The notes under the pieces: model-generated
The model's input: the letters and a program-made list of their open reading frames with translations, nothing else
Databases searched by the model: none
Told to the model about the DNA's origin: nothing
Assembly (NCBI GenBank): GCA_013398295.1
Contig: VZSF01006995.1
Coordinates: 1-64,000 of the forward strand
Length of the DNA: 64,000 nucleotides
Source: Chionis minor
Taxonomy: Eukaryota; Chordata; Aves; Charadriiformes; Chionididae
Reading direction: 5' to 3'
Position numbers and translations under genes: made by a program
Shown here: positions 1 through 13,200 of the stretch, one piece after another
Layout of the letters: every line of letters begins with the position of its first letter
Numbering within the stretch: the stretch's first letter is position 1

Positions 1-22
1 TATGATTCTATGATTCTATAGG
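1..22 (+). mobile_element. CR1 3' tail, cut by window edge
   Basis: The window opens with about two and a half copies of the 8-bp unit ATTCTATG. This is the typical 3' terminal repeat of avian CR1 retrotransposons read in the sense direction. The body of the element would lie before position 1. Only the tail is visible, so the subfamily cannot be told, and a plain 8-bp microsatellite is a possible alternative. Confidence 0.6.
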
Positions 23-3000
23 TATGTTGAAAACCACATTCAAAACCGTCAAAGAAGATGGAAAAGGAAGAAAGTTTCTTGACATTAGCTAAGGTCAGAT
101 TCTCAGATATCTATGCGAGAAAAGAAACAACGAGGCAATGATAGGCTTATATGCATTTTTTTCTTATTGGAAGCACACATTAAATAAATGGAATCAGAGA
201 ATTGTGGATAGACAGGGGTAAGCAGATGATGGAAGCTGGAGTAGAAGGAATGTGGAGGGAAGTATCTGGGATAAGAAGAAGAAAAAAAGACACAAAAAAG
301 CTTGGAGAGCTTTAGGCAAAGAGCTTTTTGTAACAAGTTATGGAACTGTTACACTGGCAATGGAGAAGAATGATTTCAGTAGGAAATGTTTTGAAACATA
401 CAGAATAAGGTGTCAGTTTATCAATGAGTTTAGTCCTTTGCAATTACATACACCCACACACTCAAAATTTTATCCAAAGTGTCTGTAAAGTATGCACTGT
501 AAAATCTAGCACAGCACACAAAGCACTTTCCAGTTCTACGAACTAAGGAAATCTATATATATACTTATAAAAAGACTGTCACAGCTGTGAAGTTCTGTGA
601 AAAGGGAGCAAGAAACATCAAAGGTGATGCAAGTACTCTACTTTCAGCAGTATAAAATTTGATGATCTCCATGCCAAAGGGGAAAGGAAAATAATCCCAA
701 ACAGTTTCTCAAAAATTAATATATTGAGAATTTCTTCCTGTGCCAAAATCTGGTAATCAGCTAAACACTGAGTACTTGAATAAGACATCAATAAGGAAAG
801 TTCAATATTTTAACCACAGTGAAAAACCCTATACATTCTGCTATGCATATTATCTATTTCTGTGATCAGTATCTAATGTTTGATAGGTAAGTGAAAAAGG
901 CTTAAACATTGTATACGAAGGGCAGCAAAAAAATCTTCCCTGGATACTGTAAGCAATAAGCAGAGCCATGAAATACACATTTAGTATAATAAAATATATT
1001 GAAAAGTAGAAGTGGAGCTGAACCTAGTGCTAGGGCTATTTGAAATGGGAATGAAAGTGGGACTACAGCTGGAAAAAAGCTCTTACAGGTACTGCATTTG
1101 CTCAGATAGAAAAATGCCATAAAATTCAAAGTTTGTTTGACATTTTTTATCTACCTTTTTCATTGAAGATGCTGGAACAAGTATTTTCTGAAAAAAAAAA
1201 AAAAAAGAATGTTTTCAAGTATTAGTACATCTCCACTTAGTCTTTGGTGGTTACAGTTTACTGTTGTACCTGCAACGGATAATAGCCTAGGGTATGCTAA
1301 CCTTAGTAGCTGGTGTCCTGTTCTCTTGACGTTAGAAACCATGCTTATGAACTGTTACATCTGTAACTGTAATATTTTGTGAACTCTCTGTTTGTAGACA
1401 GAGTAAAAACAATTGAAATACTCAAATTCTTTCTCCTTGCAGTATGCACTACAAGAATTTTTTGGTTTTTGAGTGTGCAAGGTACTGATATTTCCACTAA
1501 TTCCCTCAGAAAACCATCTTGTGTCTCACTATGGGAACTCTTTAATATAACAACTTTTTCTTAAATTTATCTGTTTATTTCTTTTTATTTTCTTTACACC
1601 TGGTTTGCACCTTCTCACTCTTCAGTACCAATACTGTCATTTTTCTTTTTAATTTTTCAGCCGAGCACTATATACTTAATTTATTTAAGATTTGCTCATA
1701 TTCTTTAGGCACCTTCTTCTGAAGTCCTTCCGAGTACTGACTGTCTTTTTTGTAAGAGTTAACTGTAAGTGAAAGGAATATACTGAGTACAAGGGGCTGG
1801 TCTCCAGGCATATGTATAATGTAATTATACGTCCCTGGTCCATGGCATTGATTTATGTCCAGATTATGAGAGGATTTTATCTACAAATAAACAATAAACT
1901 AATTTCTACTGTTCTGCTTAATATCCCCTTTAGGTATTTCTTATTATCACAGCGTAGTGGTTTCTCAGAGTCATTATACTTCTGTGTGAGATGAGGAATA
2001 GCATGAGGATTTCTATAGAAAACATGACTGAAGTGGAGGTGCTACTTCTTGTTCTTAACAGAGGTGATATGATGGCATCTAGAAATTTCAGATAAACTAA
2101 GGCTGATAAGTGGAAATGTGTAGCAGGTTCAGAATCCCACATGAAGAATAGAAGTAAAACCAGAAAATGATTCTTTAATGAGCTATTAGGCAGATTAGTG
2201 CACAATAAACATATCCCTTAACAAAAAACAAACAAACAAAAAAAGACAAACAGTAGGTGCATTTTACTTCTTTATTCATCCTTAAAAAAATCTAGTTTAG
2301 TTTGTTATTGCCCTTGTTTTTCTGACTTCTCTTAAGTGCAGTTCTGGGTCATTTAGCACTTGTCTTTCCTCCAAAACAGAGGCTGATCATGTGGATTTGA
2401 CATTTTACTTGCTGTTGCTTTTAGTAAAGATAGACCAATTTGATGGATGATAATACTGAAATACGCAACCTGCTGAGAATATCTTACATGGTTTAAAAAT
2501 GTAATATAGTTGTGTGAGAGTTTATCAGTGTATCTAGAACACATTAGCAAGATGTTCCACATACTTATAAGTGATTACTTCGAGTTCTTAAAAAACCATT
2601 TCAGTTTTTCTCTGTGGGACACTGAAAAAAATGAATCTGTGTATCATTCTGTTCTTTAAAGGATACATGCTGTCACCTAAAGCAGAAAGTATAACATTTG
2701 GATAAGAAATTATGTTATCACCCATGGCATAACTATTAACTGGTCACTGATAAATGATAATTTTGATTCTCACTATAGTTTTATAGTTTATCCACATACA
2801 ATGCCCAACCTCAGAAGTTTTTACTGAAACATAAAGATCAGAAAATACTAAGTTCCTGCCCTCCTTTGGAAAGTTTTTTTTTTTTAATGAGCACATCAAA
2901 ATTAGTTATGGACTTCCAGTCTCCATAAATGATTTTGAAAAATTACTTGTGTTCAAAGAAGGTTCTCTGATTATTTAAAAAAATTGCAACGCCACTCTTC

Positions 3001-3264
3001 CGTATTTGTTACTGAATAACAGCAAACAACTCACTTCACCTGCATCCTGATTTCTGAAGTTAAAAATCTCATTCTGTTAGCTTGTTCAGTTATTTGTTAT
3101 ATTGTTCAGTTATCCTGGTTGGCATCCAGCTTGCACTGCAGAAAGGTTTGGGTTTCCTGCAAGTCATTTACCACATCTACTGGTTGTATGTGCATCCCTT
3201 GGATAAACTGGAAGTTCTCATATCACACGAGAAAACTATGTTTATTGGAAAATCATTGTTTTGA
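23..3264. other. Gene-free AT-rich stretch
   Basis: I see no convincing gene or recognisable mobile element here. Open frames are below about 92 codons and have the F/S/L/I/K-rich composition of chance translation. A run of 16 A lies at 1191-1206, and a CAAA-rich tract lies near 2220-2245. Isolated splice-like motifs exist, for example a strong donor at about 886, but no well-supported exon. Confidence 0.6.
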
Positions 3265-4225
3265 AAACACTGCAGGAGACCTAGAAGATCAACTAGTCCA
3301 ATTTCCCACTCAGCAAATCTAGTTAGAGAAGATTGCTCAGGATCTTCTCCAGTTGAGTTCAGAACACCTCCAAGGATCAAGAAATCTCAGCCTCTCTAGT
3401 TAATCTGTTTGCATGCTTGCTTAAGTCGAAGGTGATCCCCCCCCTTTTTGTCTAATCAGAATTTTCCGCGTTCCAACTTGTGTCTGCTGCCTCGTCCTAT
3501 CCCTGTGTCCCTCTGAGAATGAGACCTCAATAAACCCTCTAATTAGGTGTCTGTAGAGAGCAGTACTTTCTCCCCTGAGCCTTTTCTTCTCAAGGGTGAA
3601 CAACCCCTGTCGTCTCAACCTCTTCTCGTTCATCATGGGCCTCAGCCCGCTAATGATCTTGCTGGCTCTCTGCTTGGCTTACTCAGTCAGTACCTTTCAT
3701 GTACTGGAAAGCCCAAAATTGGCCACAGTATTCCCACATATGGTCTCACAAGTTCTGAACAGAGGGAAGTAATCACTTCTCCTGACCTGCTGTCTTCACT
3801 TTTGCATAAACATCCCAGTAGGCAGTCGATCTTTGCTGCAGAAGCATCTTGTTTTCTACTAGGATTACTCGCGTCCTTTTCTGCAAACCTATTTTCTAGC
3901 TGGTCAGACCCCAGCCTGTGCTGCTGCATTAGGTTATTCTGTCACCGGTGGAGAACTTTGGTTTTGACTTTGTTCAACTTTATGAGGGTTCTCTTGGCCC
4001 ATATTTGCAGCCTGTTTAAGCATTCTCTGAATAGCAGCTCTACCCTCCAGTAGATTAAATGCTTCTCCCAATTTGTCCAGGGCATTAACTAAGAAGTTAA
4101 CTAGTATTGTCACTGGCCTTGACCTCTGAGGCATGCCACTCCCAGTGGCTACCAGTTAGACTTTGTGCTACTGATCATAATCCTCTGAGACAGAAAATCC
4201 ATCCAATTTCCCACCCTCCCTGTAG
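3265..4225 (-). mobile_element. Old CR1 retrotransposon fragment (ORF2 3' part and 3' UTR)
   Basis: Read on the minus strand, this interval carries the C-terminal part of CR1 ORF2 (reverse transcriptase) followed by the 3' UTR, so the 3' end of the element is at the left. The minus-strand peptide at 3421-3636 contains LFTLEKKRLRGES, matching the conserved CR1 motif of the [12 protein letters not shown] type. Upstream sequence to about 4220 still aligns by eye with the CR1 part that follows the reverse transcriptase core. The copy is heavily diverged, has several stops and frameshifts, lacks a clear 8-bp tail and has a poly-C run at about 3437-3446. It is clearly older than the other CR1 copies here. 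The 168-codon plus-strand frame across it is an antisense shadow. Both ends are approximate. Confidence 0.8.
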
Positions 4226-7200
4226 TCCCATTATTCTGTCCTTACCTCACTAATTTGGCTGTAGAGGAAGCCACACCTAGAATGCAGCTCCCAGAGATGG
4301 GCACCTATCTCCAAAATGCTAAATGTTGCAATATCTAGATTACAGTTCTGGAGAATGGTTTTTAGATCTTGCAGACTATTCTTTCCTCTTTATTTAATAA
4401 ACCTTGAGAGAAAACATGCACTACTGACCAATTAAATGCAAAACCAACCCATCTTTATAAAATATGGATTTTAGGTTTGAACTTACATTTCTGACTTTAA
4501 AAACTAAACTTAATTTCTTTTAGCTATTTATATTTCTAAGTCTCAGTCTTGATTTTTCATTCTATCCCACATATATTTTTTCCCTAGCTCTGTTCACCTA
4601 CTGCAGAAAATTTAATCAGCCTGTTTTAATGAGTCTATTTTCCTTGTAAGGCAAGTCACACAATACTTTTTTTTTCCTCAGATGACAGTATAATGCTTTG
4701 TTGTGCGATACCTAGCCACATCAATACCTTTCAGAATTTCTGGCTGCCAGCTCTGTGGCATTTTTCATAGGATAGCTTAAAATACAAGTGGCCATGCAAT
4801 ATGATTGCCCTTTTTTGTAGCTACGTAGCTATTTTCACTGGCTTTCTTCATGTGATTATTACCTTATCTTCTTGTCCACAAAATATCAATTTAATTGTTG
4901 TCCACAAAATTTATGCATTCTGACACTGTGCACGCCTATGAAGGTAAATAAGTATTAGATAGCTTCTGCAGAACACATGAGTTTTTAAATGGGAAAGAAA
5001 ATACACTTCCAAGAGTAAAGTTTATTACAGAAAAGTTTACAGACACTCCAATGAAGAAAAATCTTCACTTATACTTCTATTAGAGGAGAATCTCCTAATA
5101 AATGTTTGTGAAAGACAAAAAATAAATGTAACCTGAAAAGAAAAAAAAAGACTCTCTCCTCCTTCTGTATAAATTAAGCTGTGGTACTGATGAATTTCAC
5201 TATACAGACTAGCTATAAGTTTAAAAGACTGATTTCTTTTTTTCTTTAACCTCTGCATAATACTGATCAATAAATTGACAGAAGTATTTTTGGGACATGA
5301 AATAATAATACTGCTGCCGCTTGATTTAGATAATCTCTTGAAGAAATCTGTGCTTTTAATAGCATCAGTAAGACTTGAGCCAACCAAGAATAAAATATTT
5401 TGCTATGTGCAAAAACTTTTGACTGTGCTTAAACTCATACTAGCTATTACCAAAAAAATCCATTTGGAAAGAGAAAAACTTTAATTTTAGCTTTGGGATT
5501 CCCAGCACGGTGAGTTGCAGAACCTGTTAGGATATTAAACAGCTTTTACTCACAAAAAACCAGTTTAGACATCTCTATAAGGATGTTAAATAATCTTGAA
5601 CAGGAGTATAACCAAAATTAATACACTGCAGTTGTTGATTTCAATACAAAAGTATGAAGCTTTGTTGATGCAATGTATATTTATATTAGAATGATAACAT
5701 CCACTCTGCGAACTGAATTAAAAAAATATAAAAATATCACACTTCTACAAGATAAGAAGGACTGCATTTAGAAATTTAAACAGGTTGAGGAAAAAATGAA
5801 ATATTAAAGGAGCTAAAGCAAATTAATAAAGCACAAACCCAGCAGTTTTTATAGTGGTTTTAACAGAAGTGTCTGGTCAATGATATGTGGCATTATCATT
5901 TGAAATTTTATTTTCCTAGTCAGCAAAGGCTTACATTTTTCTTATTGTTAACGTCATTATTTAATCTTTCCATATGATTATTTTTCACATTTACAGTTGT
6001 ATTGCCATGCACTCTTCAGTGTTAGTCTAAGATTAAAGGCTTCAGCTCTCTTTGAAGTAAGGAAATCTTTACCGCTTAGCTGTAAATTATCTCTCTTAAT
6101 TAACAGGTTACTTGAAAAGTCTTTAAGTATCTAACCCCTCCCTGCTGCTTTGTGGTATAAGGTCTTTTATTATTTGTACTGTGGTAACACACAAAGGCCC
6201 CAACCATGAAGCTGAATGTGCTACAAAGCTACATGTGTTAAACATAGTAAAAACCACCAAAGGAAGACAATTTATACCCCAAACAGATTTTGACCCAAAC
6301 AAAGGTCAATAGGTATTTTCCTTTCACTAGAATTTGAATAATTATCTCAGAGGTGGTTTTGAATATAAACCAACAACTTTATTTTGATGTACTTGAAAAC
6401 TGGCTTACCAAACTCTAGAATGGTTGCTTGGAAATCAGTGCAGATACTAGAGAACGTACAAATTAGTGTGCTACCCTCTACTTCTACCAAAGAAATAAGC
6501 TCTCCTCATCTCATGAACATCCTGAAGGAAAAATTGCTAAGTGATTCTGAAAGGAAAAAAGTAGGTACACCTCTGAGATAGGAGTAAACTCCATGTTAAG
6601 ACACCTAAATTTTAAAAGTCTTTTTGTGTGGCTTTTTATGAGAGCAAGGCAGCTTAGTTTGCTAGCACTTACAGGATCAGGTCACGTTTGAGAAATGCTT
6701 ATTGGAATTTGTTAATATTTTCTTGGCTTCCTGATGGATTGTTGAAAGATGTAAGCCAGCTGCATGTCAAATGTACCAGTCCAAAGTAGATACGCTGGTT
6801 ATCTTCAAATGTCTCAAATGTCATTGAATATGCCCTATATCAGTTGCTAGTCGATACACCATCTGGAAAATGATTCAGCTGCCTGAGCCCAAGTAACTCA
6901 TGCTGTACAAGGAATCCTTTGGTATCTTGCCAGGTCTTTAGTTGCTGCCCCATAAAAATGCCGGTTCCTAGTAACTTTTGTGTCATACTTGCCAACTTCC
7001 TAGGGATGTTTCAGGTAAGCATGGTATTAAAGCAGCAGCAGACACTAAGCTGAAGTGCCTAAATCAGTCCTGAAGAAGACTAATTTTATATGATTTCCTG
7101 GAAGAAGTGTGCAATGGAAGCCACCCCAGTAAATGGCAAAATGAGTAAAAAGAAAATTTAATATAACTTTTCAAGCACTAAAAAAATTCTCAGAGTAGAT

Positions 7201-10200
7201 TTTTTTGCTGGGTTTTATTTTCTTTTTTACTACTATAAAGCATGGGAAACTTTTGGAAAGCATTACAACATCAAGGAATTTGAGTCAAGTTACATAATTT
7301 AACCAATTTATATTTTTCTGCTGAAGCAATATTGCTACAAAATTTTTCAAATTAATACCTACTAACATGTCATCAAACAATTTTTTGTATTGTGCATTTA
7401 TCCTTGTAGTTGACCTATCTGTCAAAAACATTTGTCAAATCGATACCCAGACAATAAAAGCCCTTGAAGTTACATGCATTGTGATAACTGCTCTACACTG
7501 TGCAGAAATAAAAAATATGCACCAGAATTGAAAGAATTACTTCCTCTTGATGACCTGAAAAGTTATGGAATTTTTTGAATTATTCAAAGTCACATTAAGT
7601 TCTAAGTCTCTGACAAACTTCATAACCCTTGCAGACATTACTTTAACTCTGATCTCCAGTCCATTCCTCCACTAAGCTAGCTCATTGAATGCAATTTTAC
7701 CAATAGTTTTAACAAAATGTATTACAGCAAATGGTCAGGACACTGTGCAGCATTGTTTGGGATAAAACATGGAATTTCTGTAGCAGTTAATACATTGAAA
7801 CAGTTACGTCCCCAGTTACTGGGAAAAATCTAATTTTCTTTAAATATTTTACAAAAGAAAATTGCCAAATATATAAAATTTGGTTGTTTGAATATTTTTT
7901 TTCTGCATTAACTAAAAGTACAAGTTCTAAGGGGACAATAAAGACATTTCTGGAAAGTGTGCTTTAATCTGTACATGGAAATGCAATGCTGATATAGACT
8001 GTAACTCTGTAGCCCTACAATTACAGTACTTCCATTGCTAGTAACAGAGCTCAGGCTTTGTATTAACTCTGCATGGATTTAGGACTAGGATTTGTGAGGC
8101 TTACTCTGCCTGGACTTGTCTTGATCTGCCAGGAACTTTTGTTTTAGCTTAGTGAAGAGCAACAGTCTCACAGACAGATAGCTGTTATATTATTACTTTT
8201 AGTTGTTGTTCAGCTTTGTGCAATTTTGTTGTAAACCAATTATTACTGTAGTTGTTTTGGTATAAATTTCTCTAATTAGTGGTACGAACTAGTTTTCATT
8301 CAGTGTAGAATGATCTGTCACCATAGAACATAGTACATGAAAGCATTCTTTAAAAAGAGGGCACAGGATGGAGCCAGAAAGCCCAGGGCTACATCCAGGT
8401 CATGAATCACCAGTTACTGATCATCAAAAGAAAGCAACCTTGAGTGCTGGATGAAAAGGGTATGGGGATAGCAAAGAGGAAAAAAAAAAAAGGAAAGGTT
8501 AGATTGAAATGTTTTAATTACACTAGCAACAATTTATTGTCTGTACATATTAGCTGTGTCTCTTTAGCCCAGTTAAGTTGCTTGGGGTCTTTAGTCTGGT
8601 ATCCTGCCTTTGGGACTTTGTTGTAAATTGGATGCAATCAGGGAAAGCCAAGATGGCTTTGTCATAATCCACAAAAATGTCACATATATCTTAGTACACT
8701 TACTCTGATTCTGTGAGACAGGCAGATAGTTAAGCATGTGAAAGTAGGAAATACTAGCATTAAGGTCAGATGTAATGTTAATTTGTGACCCTTGTGCACA
8801 TGCTTTATAATATAGTCCTTAATTATATGATCATATTCTCTATTTCATGATTGCCGTAAAAAAGAGAGAAAAAAGTCACATTTCATTCATCTTTTACAAT
8901 GTCACTTGCTGCTTAGGTCCATTAGTCACAATTTTCAGCCAGCCTTCTAAATACCCATTAAGTAACACAGGCATGGTGGTGTCAAACATTATGGGTGGGT
9001 TTTTGGATATAGATTCAGACATCAGATTAAGGTGCATACATAGGTACCTGCATATGAATTAGGGAATGGAATCTAATTGCCTAAACATTAGGCATCTGTG
9101 CATCTAAAATTACATACTTACCAGCGTTGTCTTTACATGTGTTTTAAACTGATGTTCCATAAACTGATACTCCGGAGCGACTAAATAAATACTAGTTAGA
9201 AGGACGTATTGTGTGTTCTTCTATATATCTGTTCAGGAACATATTGTATTTGCAGGTGCAAGGCACAACAATGCAACGTGAATTCAGGACTTTTACTGCT
9301 GTTTTTTTTAAATTTCTCACTGGCATCATTTTTCTATGTTTAGTCAATAAATAGTAGGGCAGATTACTTGATAAATGGTGATACTTTCATTTTCTAAATC
9401 TAAATGTTCCCTGTGCTCTCAGATACTACTTAGGGTTTGGCCAATAACCTAGGATACTTGGATTGCTGTTAACAGGTAATCTGTATCATTGTCCTATAAG
9501 ATTTTTCTTCTAAAGATTGTATTTAACATATGAATTCTGTTGATTGGTAATTTTTTGTACTCTTTCAGGTGTCTACTTGACATATAATAGCCATTATCTT
9601 GATTCACCACAAATAAAGCCTCTGCTTTCTGTACAATCTCTCTATCAGGCCATATTAAAATTAATATTTATGTACAAGTTACTTAAGTGCTGTGGTTTTA
9701 TTGTGCTCTGAAAAAAATCTGTATTTGTTTTTCCATTCATCTATTTTCTGTTAACTTATATAAAGAAAAAAGTATCCCAAACCCCAGTCATTTTTCTCTT
9801 CAATCCTTGTTTCTCAAAGCGTCTAGAACATGTGTTTGAATTTTAACATTTTTATTAGACTTTTTTCTGCTTTTATTCTCTTATTCTCTTTTTTTTTTTC
9901 TTTTTTTGAGATGATAGTCAAGAAAATCAACAAAGTCTAGAAAGCAGATTAGTTAAATTTGTGGACAGAAATCAATTTAGTAAACATGAAAGTCCAAGAC
10001 ATATATTGCCAAAAAAAGGTTAGACCCCAGATAGTTTAGTCAAGAGACTGAGTTTCACTAGATGCTACACTGACAAAATTAAGAAATATATTCCAATCAC
10101 AGTGCTTTGAAATCAATCAGGATTCTGTTAAAAAATTCCTCTGCACACACAGTTAGTGGGTTTGTAATCCATGGTGACCCCTTTGGTTTTGATCACTAAA

Positions 10201-13200
10201 GTTGTGAGCTATTTTGCAACAGAACACCAGGAATGCATCAAGCCTGAGAAGCCTGAGGGGTAGCGCACATCCACTCCTTGTGCCTATAATTTTAATTTCC
10301 TTTAAGATACTAATTCATGCGAACTGAGAATTGTAAGAAATACTTACAATTATTTCAGGTTAGATGGACAGCAAAGAGAAGACCTAATTCTAAATGTGAC
10401 ACAATGAAATGAAATGAATATATATATTTAGAATAAAAGAAGAAAGAAGTTCCAAATGACTTGAAAGTGAAATATTTTGAACACCAAATTTATAGTAAAC
10501 CTTACACTAAGTGCTCTGAACACTTCAATTAAACACCCAGTTATTGTGGATAAATAACTCCCAGTGTCCTTATTGAATTTGATTAAAAAAATGAAGTGCT
10601 ACAGAACAGAAGTCATTCTGAGATGATGTCAAAAAACCCCAACAAAACCAAACCAAACTTAAAAAAATCAGTCCTTGCTTCTTCAATTTATAGGAATTTT
10701 CTCTTTCTTCACTTGTCTTATTCTAAAATCCGTGCTTATTATATTTGACAATGTAATGACTGTAATAATGGCAGCTTTTCCAATTCACATTTTCTTTGCC
10801 AGTGCAGACTCTCCCACCAAATTACATTTATCTTTCTTCTTTGATAAATAACATTGCACATTGTATATCTGGTTTTCAGATTATAATCAGTTATTAGGTA
10901 AAATAACACTCTAACCTTTACACAAAACGTACATGAATGCCTGAATTGCCTTTAGCTCTGTATTATTTTCAAGGGTTTTTTTTAAAACTCATTGCCATCG
11001 TGACAGGACACATGTACTATTACACGCAGTGAACCGTAAGTGGGAATGACTATACCATTTTGTTCCTTTTTACTGCCTGTGGGAAACTGCTGTAATGATT
11101 TCTATCAGGTCAGACTAAGCATCTCTACGAGGTCAGCTACTAAAATAAAACAGGACTGCTTTCTCCACTTACAGTTTTATTTCCTAATAGTGTTAAATAC
11201 CTTTAGAAAGCTGAAGTATTCTATATAAGAAATTACATAAAAGCTTGATAATAATATACAAAACCTTTAATGATTATGATGTAATATCATAAGATCAGTA
11301 CAGTTTTGGATAGATCAGAAAAATTATAGTATGATAATTTTAAAAACATTATTATATCTGCTTTGTTATTAGCATACTAAAATGGGGAAAACACCTGTAG
11401 GAATACCTTACCACGAGAAATTTATAACCTAAATAGAACGTGGATAAGAAAAATAAACTGAAATGACCACGAAAATTTCAGTAAAATTTCCAGTGTAGAA
11501 CTTTTTGATTACATTCCAAGCAGCATCAAAGTAAAATATAAGCAAATATTAACAATTATCTGCAAGCTACATCATAAATATATATTTTCATACTGCAAAA
11601 ACTTGCAGTTATAGGAAAACACTCTTTCTTCTTGTTATGATAGAAGCAGCATATAGCTATCTTTTTGAGATAATTTTACCACATTTTATGCTTGAAACTC
11701 TACTTGCAGCCGGTCTCTGTGCCATTCAGAAGGCCTTGTGGGACACTTTTGGTAAAGGTAATACATTGCACTGTGTTTGGGTGAATAATTTTGAAAAATA
11801 AAATATTTAATATGCAGGTAAAACATGAAAAATCTAGTAAACTTTTACTGAAGAAACATTAATTTCTATTAAGGAGACCAAACATTTTCTCTTAAGACAG
11901 CTGACATTAGCATTACAGCTGTTTGCTACTGCCACATGTGACTTTAAGCAAGAGAAATTTTAGTAAGAGAGCTATTTATTGTCTTATGCTTGCTACTTAC
12001 ATATTCTATGACATGTTTGCTCACTGTAGGAAAAATCCCTTGATATGCTTCTTGCATAAGTATGTATAAACATATAATAGATGCAAGAAAAAAATGTAAA
12101 GTTTATGACTGCCATGTTTATCTGATTGAAACAGAGTAAGACTGTTTACAACAAAAATGTTTTTCCCCTCATTACACATTGCAAATATACACGTATGCAC
12201 ACAATATAGTATTATAGATACAGAAATATGGGGGGGGTGATTTTATTTATTTGTATATAAAAAGCTACATGAATAGGACAAACATAAAAAAAATTCAGGG
12301 AAATTGACAGTGTATATCACACATAAAAGAAACAATATCTCTGAGATTATGTAATGTTTAATAAGCAAATTAATTTTGAAGTGCTAAGTAAACCACAGCA
12401 TTTATGGTTCTCAGTGAAGCAGCCTTTACTTTCCATGAAACAGTATTTGCTGAAAAGAATATCAGGTGATCCCAAAGTACATGCTGAAATTTCAAGTTTC
12501 AAATGGAAGTTTTAATAGAAAAAGATTTTAATTTTATTTGCTTTTCATCAAGGAAGTGTATAAAAAGCTCCTAATGCATTGCAATTGATACTTTAACAAA
12601 AGAAAATAAAAGGCTGAAAGAACTTTCACAAGCTTTGAAAATCAGTCTTCTGTTACAAATTCAGTGCTGTACTTTATGAGAAACATACAGTGCTGAACAC
12701 ACGGAACACCATTATTTACCCAGAAAAAAACCTATTTCTTGTCTAGAAAGTTTAGCTGCTATTATTAGGTATTGCAAAATACTTAAGAAATATTATAGAA
12801 GCCTCAGACATCAGTGAGCATCTTCATTTAAGAACTCAGGAAAAATGGTCTTTGTCTAGTATGGCCAAGTATTGTAGTCTTCTGATGGACAAGCCCAGGC
12901 AACCTGCTGGAAAGCACCACAGGTTTTCCCCTACTCATACGCCTGGTTTCTTCTCAATAAAAATGTGAGCAAGAAGGGAGAAATATGTGCTTCCAGGTCT
13001 CTTACGTACTGATGGTTTTCAGTGATGTATCAAGAAACAGGGAAATACACCTGAGTACCTCAGTTTAGACATACTCGCATTGTCTGAGAAATTAGGACTC
13101 TATTTCCTGCCCTGGCGTCCACCCTGGCTTAGCATTTCATGGTAATAAGCTAAGCCAAGGGTATAACATCATAAAGTATCTTGGAAAGTAGAATCAGGCA

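Noticed and set aside
1191..1206. Poly-A run as the tail of a processed pseudogene
   Set aside because: No adjacent gene-like sequence, no target duplication and no upstream polyadenylation signal in context.
1660..1764. Strong acceptor (TTAATTTTTCAG) followed by donors at about 1745-1765
   Set aside because: All three frames from the strong acceptor are closed. A shorter version from a later acceptor has a poor donor context.
3547..4053. 168-codon plus-strand open frame, the longest in the window
   Set aside because: It lies antisense to a CR1 reverse transcriptase remnant, and the minus strand carries the recognisable protein.
5037..5387. 116-codon minus-strand open frame
   Set aside because: Its composition is dominated by S, F, L, I, K and N. 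It has no splice context or family motif, and AT-rich sequence of this length gives such frames by chance.
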